DNA from: Flavobacteriaceae bacterium | Lineage (GTDB): Bacteria; Bacteroidota; Bacteroidia; Flavobacteriales; Flavobacteriaceae | Length of the DNA: 5,233 bases | Reading direction: 5' to 3' | NCBI GenBank assembly: GCA_026992695.1 | Contig: JALWYP010000337.1 | Span: forward strand, 1-5,233 | Notes under the pieces: generated by a model | The model's database searches: none | What the model was told of the DNA's origin: nothing | What the model saw: only the letters and a program-made list of their open reading frames with translations | Translations under genes and position numbers: made by a program | Shown here: positions 1 through 5,233 of the stretch, piece by piece | How the letters are laid out: each line of letters opens with the position of its first letter | Numbering within the stretch: position 1 is the first letter of the stretch

Positions 1-2505
1 CAGTATCAACTAAGCGAACAAGATTATTCAAACTTAAAACTGGATTCTCACAGCTTTTCTAAAAGCATGAACTTAGAAAATGTCTATATAACCCAACAAT
101 ACCAAAATATAGCTATTTTTAATACGGTTTCAAGTTTTGCCATTAAAAATGGGCAGGTAGTAAATGCAAATCTTTCTTTTATTGAAAATATACAAGAAAA
201 AATTAATGCTACAACACCATCAATTTCGGCTCAGACAGCCATATTAAAAGCATCTGAGGCTTTAGGATTAGGAAGTCCTTCAGGTATTCAACTCATTGAA
301 ACGATTTCTCAACAACAATATGTTTTTAATACCGGTGGTATTTCGCAAGAAAACATTCCTGTAAAATTGGTATTTCAGCCCGTCGAAGAAAACACCAAAC
401 TTAAATTAGCGTGGGACATTAGTATTTATACATTAAATTCTCAAAACTACTACAATGTAAGGATTGATGCCATTACCGGCGAATTAATAAGCAAACACGA
501 TTGGGTAGTTTCTTGTGATTTTGGAACCCCTGAACAAAACAAATCAGGTGTTATACAATATAGTAATGCAAGTATTTTATTCCCTACCGTTGAAGAAGAA
601 AATATAATGGGAGGAAATCAATATAATGTATACCCATTGCCTATCGAGAGCCCTAATCACGGTGCTAGTTCTTTAATTCCGAATCCATCAAATGCAACTG
701 CTTCTCCGTTTGGCTGGCATGACACAAATGGAGCTTCCGGAGCAGAGTTTACTATTACCAGAGGAAACAATGTTTGGGCTCAAGAAGATATAGACGGTAA
801 TAATGGTGTGGGCAATTCACCCGATGGGGGAGCAGGATTGGATTTTAATTTTCTATTTAACGAAAACACACACCCTCAAAATGTTTTAGATGCCAATACT
901 GTAAATTTATTTTATACAAATAATATGATGCATGATGTATGGTATCAATACGGATTTGATGAACAAGGAGGCAACTTTCAAGAAAACAATTATGGAAATG
1001 GAGGTGTAGGAAGTGATTCTGTAAATGCAGACGCGCAAGACGGAAGTGGTTTTAATAACGCAAATTTTGCTACTCCACCCGAGGGAAATAATCCTAGAAT
1101 GCAAATGTTTTTGTGGAGTGCATCTGGTGCACCAGGTGATCCTTTAACTATTAATAACGGACCCTTAGCAGGAAATTATACAGGGCTTCAAGCAGGATTT
1201 GGGAGCCCATTACCCGTTGCACCCGGTTTGACAGCAAACTTAGCTTTGGTTTTGGATGATAATTCTGGAGTTTCTACAGACGAAAATGATGCTTGCGACC
1301 CAATTACTAATGGAGGATCCTTAAATGGAAAAATAGTTGTAATTAGAAGAGGCGAATGTGAATTCGGGTTTAAAGTGTTAGCTGCTGAGAATCAAGGCGC
1401 TGTGGCTGTAATAATGATTAATAATGTTCCGGGCGCACCAATTGTGATGGGTGCTGGAGCTGTGGGAGGAAGCGTTACAATTCCCTCCATAATGATAGGT
1501 CAAGCAGATGGAGAAGCTATAATTACAGAATTAGAGGGAGGAGCAACTATTAGTGCCACCTTAACAGAAGCACCACCTTTTCAGAAAGATGGTGATTTAG
1601 ACAATGGTATAATTATGCATGAGTACGGACATGGAATTACAAATAGACTTACTGGAGGTCCCAACAATTCTGGTTGTCTTCAAAATGCTGAACAAATGGG
1701 AGAAGGATGGAGCGATTGGTTTGGACTTATTCTTACAATGAAACCTGGAGATCAAGGTACAGATGGTAGAGGTATAGGTACATATGTAGCAGGTCAACCG
1801 ATTACAGGAACTGGTATTAGAGCCAAAAAATATTCTACAGATTTTGCGATTAATAATTATACGTATGGAGATGTTCAAAATCTTAATGGAGTACATGCAA
1901 TAGGAACCGTTTGGGCGACAATGATATGGGATTTAACTTGGGCTTTTGTAGATGAGTATGGTTTCGATCCAGATTTTTATAACGGTACAGGAGGAAATAA
2001 TATGGTTATGCAATTGGTGATGGATGGTTTAAAATTACAAAATTGCTCTCCCGGTTTTGTAAACGGAAGAGATGCTATTTTAGAAGCTGATGAATTATTA
2101 AATGGTGGAGCAAATCGTTGTTTAATCTGGGAAACTTTTGCAAATAGAGGCTTGGGATTAAGCGCATCGCAAGGGAGTGCCTTTAGCTCTACCGATCAAA
2201 CAGAGGCATTCGATATTCCTTCGGGACCGGATTGTACGCTGTCTACAGGAGATAGAGGCTCGTATGAAAATAACTTCTTAATTTATCCAAACCCTTCTAA
2301 AGGAACTATTAATGTTAAAACGGTTCTTAACGTTGGTGATGTAACGATTGCTATCTATGATATTAATGGCAGAAAAGTGTTTTCAAAAAATGTTGATTTA
2401 CAAGATACGGTTACCCTTCAAACAAGCGGACTTAAAGTCGGGGTATATGTTGTTCAAATCAATGGAAATAACTACTCACACACAGTCAAATTAATTATTA
2501 ATTAG
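1..2505 (+). CDS. Secreted M36 (fungalysin-type) zinc metalloprotease with PA-domain insertion and T9SS sorting domain, 5' partial
   Basis: This is an extracellular endopeptidase, 834 residues visible (numbered here from the first codon). The frame is open from base 1. The ATG at 67 lies inside the FTP propeptide region, which starts around residues 24-45 (VYITQQYQNIAIFN), so the true start and signal peptide are off the left edge. A PepSY-like segment follows (about 120-170). The catalytic domain begins near residue 200 and contains NNMMHDVWYQYGF (307-319). A protease-associated (PA) domain is inserted at about 375-525, with a probable C432-C453 disulfide. The zinc site comes next: DGDLDNG, then HEYGH at 540-544 (H540 and H544 ligands, E541 catalytic). 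E568 in GEGWSDW is the expected third ligand, as in fungalysins. Residues 757-834 form a type A T9SS sorting domain, opening with LIYPNPS. Export is therefore predicted through Sec and then T9SS, with the propeptide removed on maturation. The substrate is unknown. It is followed by its own terminator. The family call is very secure. Confidence 0.95.
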   Translation, partial: QYQLSEQDYSNLKLDSHSFSKSMNLENVYITQQYQNIAIFNTVSSFAIKNGQVVNANLSFIENIQEKINATTPSISAQTAILKASEALGLGSPSGIQLIETISQQQYVFNTGGISQENIPVKLVFQPVEENTKLKLAWDISIYTLNSQNYYNVRIDAITGELISKHDWVVSCDFGTPEQNKSGVIQYSNASILFPTVEEENIMGGNQYNVYPLPIESPNHGASSLIPNPSNATASPFGWHDTNGASGAEFTITRGNNVWAQEDIDGNNGVGNSPDGGAGLDFNFLFNENTHPQNVLDANTVNLFYTNNMMHDVWYQYGFDEQGGNFQENNYGNGGVGSDSVNADAQDGSGFNNANFATPPEGNNPRMQMFLWSASGAPGDPLTINNGPLAGNYTGLQAGFGSPLPVAPGLTANLALVLDDNSGVSTDENDACDPITNGGSLNGKIVVIRRGECEFGFKVLAAENQGAVAVIMINNVPGAPIVMGAGAVGGSVTIPSIMIGQADGEAIITELEGGATISATLTEAPPFQKDGDLDNGIIMHEYGHGITNRLTGGPNNSGCLQNAEQMGEGWSDWFGLILTMKPGDQGTDGRGIGTYVAGQPITGTGIRAKKYSTDFAINNYTYGDVQNLNGVHAIGTVWATMIWDLTWAFVDEYGFDPDFYNGTGGNNMVMQLVMDGLKLQNCSPGFVNGRDAILEADELLNGGANRCLIWETFANRGLGLSASQGSAFSSTDQTEAFDIPSGPDCTLSTGDRGSYENNFLIYPNPSKGTINVKTVLNVGDVTIAIYDINGRKVFSKNVDLQDTVTLQTSGLKVGVYVVQINGNNYSHTVKLIIN

Positions 2506-2527
2506 TAACTTTAAACTACGTATTATT

Positions 2528-2552
2528 AACCGCCCTTACGGGCGGTTTTTTT
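2528..2552 (+). terminator. Rho-independent terminator of the M36 protease gene
   Basis: A perfect 8-bp stem pairs 2528-2535 (aaccgccc) with 2540-2547 (gggcggtt) around a 4-base loop, ttac. A run of seven T follows at 2546-2552, partly within the stem. It lies 22 bases after the protease stop. Read on the minus strand, the hairpin has only two T after the GC core and then AATAATA, so it should stop rightward transcription well but is a weaker canonical terminator for the convergent dxs gene. Its T-tract overlaps the dxs stop codon. Confidence 0.93.
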
Positions 2553-4317
2553 ATAAGTGTTTTTTTAAAGTTTCAGCAATTTGATTAATCGATATGCCGG
2601 ATAATTCTTGTAGCTCTTCAACAGTACCATGTTCGGGGAAAGTATCCGAAATTCCTACTATTTCAATAGGTTGAGTATATCCGTTTTCAGAAGCAAATTC
2701 AAGTATTGCACTGCCAAAACCACCATGTTTAACACTATCTTCTATTGTAATAATAATTTTATAAGATGTGAAAATAGTATGCAATAATTCCTCATCCAGA
2801 GGTTTTATAAATCGCATATCATAATGCCCGATATGTTTCGTTTCGCCTAATTCATAAATGGCTTTTGTTACGTTGTCTGCAATGGTTCCTATAGAAAGAA
2901 CAGCGATTTTTGTTCCCGCTTTTAGTGTAACACCTTTTCCAATATCAATTTTTTTAAAAGGTTTTTTCCAATATAATAAATTTCCTCTTCCTCTGGGATA
3001 TCTTATGGCTATTGGTTTTTTTATACTTTGAGCAGTAAATAAAATATTTTGTAATTCAATTTCATTTCGGGGTGCAAATACAATAAGATTAGGAATACAC
3101 CTTAAAAAAGAAATATCAAAAATACCGTGGTGAGTAGCACCGTCTTCTCCTACCAAACCGGCTCTGTCTATGCAAAAAACAACCGGAATATTTTGTAAAC
3201 AAACATCGTGAATGACTTGGTCATAGGCACGTTGTAAAAAAGTAGAATAAATTGCACAATAAACCGTGAAACCTTGTGTAGCCATTCCGGCGGAAAAAGT
3301 TACGGCATGTTGTTCGGCGATTCCTACGTCAAAAGCTCTTTCGGGGAAGGTTTCCATCATTAATTTTAAGGAGCTTCCGGTAGGCATCGCCGGAGTAATT
3401 CCAATAATTTTTTTGTTTTGTTTTGCTAATTCTACTAAGGTTTCACCAAAAACATCTTGAAATTTTGAAGGAAGCGAAGGATTGTTTTTTTTAATTAAAT
3501 CGCCGGTTTGAGCATCAAATTTCCCGGGAGCATGATAGGTAACTTGATTTTCTTCAGCTTGACGAAGCCCTTTTCCTTTTTTTGTGATAATATGAAGAAC
3601 TTTAGGCTTGTTAATGGTTTTTAAGTGTTCTAATTCTTTTATAAGTAAGTCTAAATTATGACCATCCACAGGACCCGAATAATGAAAATTTAATGCTTCA
3701 AAAATAGTATCGGAAGTCGTGTTACCTTCTTTTACTGTCGTAAAATAGTTTTTTAACGCGCCAACACTTGGGTCAATTCCAATGGCATTATCGTTTAAGA
3801 TTATTAGAATATTGGTGTTGCTTACTCCGGCATGATTTAATGCTTCAAAAGCCATACCGCTGGCAATAGAAGCGTCGCCTATTACGGCAATATGTTGTTT
3901 TGTTTTATTTTCTGAAATTTTTGATGCAATTGCCATACCCAAAACAGCCGAAATAGATGTGCTACTGTGTCCGGTTCCAAATGCATCATAAGGACTTTCG
4001 GTTCTTTTCGGGAAACCGCTAATTCCGTTTAACTGCCTGTTTGTATGAAATATATCTTTTCTGCCGGTAAGTATTTTATGTGCATATGCTTGATGTCCCA
4101 CATCCCATACCAATACATCATTGGGAGTGTTAAAAACATAATGCAAAGCTATGGTTAATTCTACAACACCTAAACTGGCACCCAAATGCCCTTCTTTAGC
4201 AGCAATAATTTGAATGATATACGCTCTTAATTCTTTTGCTAATTCGGGCAGTTTTTCTTTTTCAAGTTTTTTTAAATCATCGGGTGATTGTATGCTATCA
4301 AGCAGTTTTTTTACCAT
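2551..4317 (-). CDS. dxs: 1-deoxy-D-xylulose-5-phosphate synthase
   Basis: This cytoplasmic thiamine-diphosphate enzyme condenses pyruvate with glyceraldehyde 3-phosphate, releasing CO2, to give DXP. DXP enters the MEP isoprenoid pathway and thiamine and pyridoxal-phosphate synthesis. The 588-residue protein is complete. Visible motifs are EGHLGASLG (H44, equivalent to the E. coli active-site His49), WDVGHQAYAHKILTGR (71-86), GTGHSSTS (114-121), the cofactor/Mg motif GDAS (147-150) ending at NDN (175-177), GPVDGH (215-220), catalytic E335 in IAEQHAVTFSAG, YSTFLQRAYDQ (357-367), DRAGLVGEDG (384-393) and RYPRG (439-443). The C-terminal transketolase-like domain fills the rest. It is about 32 residues shorter than the E. 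coli enzyme, almost all lost from the linker after NDN, and has GDA where GDG is usual. The start fits the family N-terminus and lies just below a promoter box. It is convergent with the protease and divergent from tadA, so probably monocistronic. Confidence 0.98.
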   Translation of the reverse strand: MVKKLLDSIQSPDDLKKLEKEKLPELAKELRAYIIQIIAAKEGHLGASLGVVELTIALHYVFNTPNDVLVWDVGHQAYAHKILTGRKDIFHTNRQLNGISGFPKRTESPYDAFGTGHSSTSISAVLGMAIASKISENKTKQHIAVIGDASIASGMAFEALNHAGVSNTNILIILNDNAIGIDPSVGALKNYFTTVKEGNTTSDTIFEALNFHYSGPVDGHNLDLLIKELEHLKTINKPKVLHIITKKGKGLRQAEENQVTYHAPGKFDAQTGDLIKKNNPSLPSKFQDVFGETLVELAKQNKKIIGITPAMPTGSSLKLMMETFPERAFDVGIAEQHAVTFSAGMATQGFTVYCAIYSTFLQRAYDQVIHDVCLQNIPVVFCIDRAGLVGEDGATHHGIFDISFLRCIPNLIVFAPRNEIELQNILFTAQSIKKPIAIRYPRGRGNLLYWKKPFKKIDIGKGVTLKAGTKIAVLSIGTIADNVTKAIYELGETKHIGHYDMRFIKPLDEELLHTIFTSYKIIITIEDSVKHGGFGSAILEFASENGYTQPIEIVGISDTFPEHGTVEELQELSGISINQIAETLKKHL

Positions 4318-4321
4318 AATG

Positions 4322-4329
4322 CAAAGATA
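4322..4329 (-). promoter_or_regulatory. Bacteroidota -7 promoter box of dxs (TATCTTTG)
   Basis: Read on the minus strand the bases are TATCTTTG, an exact match to the TAnnTTTG -7 element used by the primary sigma factor in Bacteroidota. It ends only four bases (CATT) before the dxs ATG, which would place the transcript start at or within a few bases of the start codon. No TTG-type -33 element is seen at the usual spacing upstream; the nearest TTTG is 32 bases away. The box match is seen directly; promoter activity is inferred. Confidence 0.65.
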
Positions 4330-4484
4330 CTGGTTTTGTTTTGATGTTTTTTAATTTATACCAAATACGAATTAAATATAGTTCAATTTTAAGTTTTCTC
4401 ATTGAATTATTCTTATTCTGTATTGGTAGTAACAATTCTAAAATATAAAATAATTTTGGTCTAACTTTTATTAAGAATTGGTGT

Positions 4485-4492
4485 TATATTTG
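4485..4492 (+). promoter_or_regulatory. Bacteroidota -7 promoter box of tadA (TATATTTG)
   Basis: TATATTTG matches TAnnTTTG exactly and lies 23 bases before the tadA ATG, predicting a short leader of roughly 15-20 bases. A TTTTG at 4454-4458 could serve as the -33 element, but its 26-base gap to the -7 box is longer than the usual range of about 19-23. The predicted leader is A-rich and has no clear Shine-Dalgarno sequence, which is normal for this phylum. Confidence 0.6.
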
Positions 4493-4515
4493 AAGACAAC
4501 AACAATAGTAAGTTT

Positions 4516-4965
4516 ATGATAAAGCCCTTTGATGACAGTTATTTTATGAAAAAAGCCCTGCAAGAAGCTCAAGTTGCTTATGAAAAAGGCGAGGTTCCTA
4601 TTGGAGCGGTCATTGTAAGTCATAATCAAATCATTGCACGTGCTCATAACTTAACCGAAACGTTAAATGATGTTACGGCTCATGCCGAAATGCAAGCCAT
4701 AACTGCTGCGGCTAATTATTTGGGCGGAAAATATCTTCAAAAGTGTACGTTGTTTGTAACATTAGAACCTTGCCAAATGTGTGCAGGAGCCTTGTTTTGG
4801 AGTCAGATATCCCGAATTGTATATGCAGCAAGAGATAAACAAAGGGGTTGTATAAATTTAAATACAAAGCTCCATCCCAAAACCAAATTAGAAGGAGGAA
4901 TAATGGAAAAAGAGGCTTCTACATTAATCAAACGGTTTTTTATTGAAAAAAGAAATTTGAATTAA
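4516..4965 (+). CDS. tadA: tRNA-specific adenosine-34 deaminase TadA
   Basis: This zinc deaminase converts adenosine to inosine at wobble position 34 of tRNA-Arg(ACG), letting that tRNA read CGU, CGC and CGA. The protein is 149 residues, a normal full length for the family, with one cytidine/deoxycytidylate-deaminase fold. Key residues are visible: HAE at 56-58 (H56 zinc ligand, E58 proton shuttle) and EPCQMC at 84-89 (C86 and C89 zinc ligands). EVPIGAVIV (26-34), GALFWSQISRIVYAARD (91-107) and the C-terminal helix ending FFIEKR are typical of TadA rather than of free cytidine or guanine deaminases. The Met at residue 11 is rejected as the start because the ten residues before it align with the start of E. 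coli TadA (EYWMRHAL region). It is divergent from dxs and convergent with the cold-shock gene. A related nucleoside deaminase is the only serious alternative. Confidence 0.95.
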   Translation: MIKPFDDSYFMKKALQEAQVAYEKGEVPIGAVIVSHNQIIARAHNLTETLNDVTAHAEMQAITAAANYLGGKYLQKCTLFVTLEPCQMCAGALFWSQISRIVYAARDKQRGCINLNTKLHPKTKLEGGIMEKEASTLIKRFFIEKRNLN

Positions 4966-5151
4966 CCCGCATTATTCATATAATAAAAACGGAGTGAATT
5001 ATATTAGTACATTTATAGGAGAAAATGAGGGAAACCCCGACTTAGAAATGTTGGCAGTGCCTATTGGTTAAAAAATTTCGTGAATTTTTCGGGTAAAAAA
5101 ACCCTTCAAAACATTGTTTTGAAGGGTTTCTAAATCTAAATACTATATATC
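4966..5151. other. tadA/cold-shock intergenic spacer, no convincing gene
   Basis: These 186 bases lie between two converging stop codons. The right half holds the hairpin terminator listed separately. The left half has an open stretch on the plus strand (4961-5071) that reads like protein but lacks an ATG start and was not recognised. No tRNA or other RNA gene was seen, and no strong plus-strand terminator lies close behind tadA. Confidence 0.65.
5095..5129 (-). terminator. Rho-independent terminator of the cold-shock gene
   Basis: A perfect 14-bp stem pairs 5099-5112 with 5116-5129 around a 3-base loop. Read on the minus strand it is followed by an uninterrupted run of seven T (5101-5095), part of which also pairs. 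It begins 22 bases after the cold-shock stop codon. On the plus strand the stem ends in TTTC followed by TAAATC, so it could also slow transcription from tadA, but less strongly. Confidence 0.92.
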
Positions 5152-5233
5152 TTAGTCGTGTATCACGCGCACTTGCGCAGCAACCACTCCTTTTCTGCCT
5201 TCTTCTTCAACATATTCTACTTTGTCTCCTTCG
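5152..5233 (-). CDS. Cold-shock-domain (CspA-family) protein, C-terminal fragment
   Basis: Only the last 26 codons and the TAA stop are inside the window; the N-terminal part, including the RNP1 and RNP2 nucleic-acid-binding motifs, lies beyond the right edge. The visible sequence, EGDKVEYVEEEGRKG followed by VVAAQVRVIHD, matches the last two beta strands of the small cold-shock fold (the family pattern is EGDKVxFxxExGxKGxxAxxVxxI). Such proteins bind single-stranded RNA or DNA and act as RNA chaperones. Bacterial members are usually 60-75 residues, so most of the gene is missing here. Whether it is a stand-alone Csp or a longer protein ending in a cold-shock domain cannot be told, and cold induction cannot be judged without the 5' leader. 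It converges on tadA and has its own terminator. Confidence 0.85.
   Translation of the reverse strand, partial: EGDKVEYVEEEGRKGVVAAQVRVIHD

Larger units (their letters stand above)
4318..4515. other. Divergent dxs/tadA intergenic region
   Basis: These 198 AT-rich bases separate the two divergent start codons. They hold the two -7 promoter boxes described separately. No small gene, riboswitch-like structure or tRNA was recognised in the middle. Weak sequence echoes (ATTGGT at 4422-4427 and 4477-4482; a 6-bp inverted repeat at 4382-4387/4401-4406) are not enough to call an operator. Confidence 0.7.

Noticed and set aside
67..69. ATG at 67 as the protease start
   Set aside because: The frame is open to base 1, and the residues right after this Met belong to the FTP propeptide, leaving no signal peptide, which a T9SS cargo needs. 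The true start is upstream of the window.
907..1104. Minus-strand open frame of 65 codons inside the protease
   Set aside because: It lies wholly within a well-supported gene, with no recognisable domain; it is a shadow frame.
1597..1896. Minus-strand open frame of 99 codons inside the protease
   Set aside because: It is opposite the zinc-site region of the protease. Its Ile/Ser/Thr/Cys-rich composition is what the complement of this coding sequence gives, and no domain is recognisable.
3266..3460. Plus-strand open frame of 64 codons opposite dxs
   Set aside because: It is antisense to conserved Dxs active-site sequence, with no recognisable product.
4382..4406. Inverted repeat TTCAAT/ATTGAA in the dxs-tadA intergenic region as an operator
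   Set aside because: It is only 6 bp and AT-rich with a 13-base spacer, and is expected by chance here.
4422..4482. Repeated ATTGGT (4422-4427 and 4477-4482) as regulator sites
   Set aside because: Two six-base matches with a 49-base gap, and the same word occurs again at 5063-5068 outside any promoter; chance is the simpler reading.
4546..4548. Internal ATG of tadA (Met 11) as the start
   Set aside because: The ten residues before it align with the N-terminus of known TadA proteins, and the first ATG is well placed below the -7 box.
5024..5044. Tiny ATG frame of six codons preceded by an AGGAGAAA-like sequence
   Set aside because: It is too short to support, and Shine-Dalgarno sequences are not a reliable signal in this phylum.
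5071..5089. Seven-bp stem aaaaatt/aattttt as the tadA terminator
   Set aside because: It is made of A-T pairs only, so it is too weak, and it is followed by CGGG rather than a T-tract.

Overview
The window looks like ordinary chromosomal DNA from a member of the Bacteroidota, most likely class Flavobacteriia. The evidence is visibly AT-rich DNA, a secreted protease ending in a type IX secretion (T9SS) sorting domain, TAnnTTTG promoter elements with no Shine-Dalgarno sequence, and flavobacterial-looking versions of Dxs and TadA. Four protein genes are present, two of them cut by the window edges. No RNA gene, CRISPR array, insertion sequence or phage gene was seen.

Layout. Positions 1-2505 (+) hold most of a secreted M36 (fungalysin-type) zinc metalloprotease whose N-terminus lies to the left of the window. 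It ends at a strong intrinsic terminator (2528-2552). Facing it is dxs (2551-4317, -), encoding 1-deoxy-D-xylulose-5-phosphate synthase; its stop codon lies in the terminator's T-tract. A 198-bp divergent intergenic region (4318-4515) carries a -7 promoter box for dxs and another for tadA. tadA (4516-4965, +) encodes the tRNA adenosine-34 deaminase. A 186-bp spacer follows, with no convincing gene but a perfect hairpin terminator (5095-5129, read on -). The last gene is the C-terminal end of a cold-shock-domain protein (5152-5233, -), which continues beyond the right edge.

The genes do not form one pathway. The protease degrades external protein. Dxs makes the first committed intermediate of the MEP isoprenoid route and a precursor for thiamine and pyridoxal phosphate. 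TadA modifies the tRNA wobble base, and the cold-shock protein is a predicted nucleic-acid chaperone. Each appears to be its own transcription unit: the pairs are convergent, divergent, convergent.

I found no evidence of a previously undescribed system. The points worth a second look are a possibly leaderless dxs transcript, the overlap of the dxs stop with the convergent terminator, a lineage-style shortened linker and altered cofactor motif in Dxs, the PA-domain insertion in the protease, and an unexplained short open stretch after tadA.
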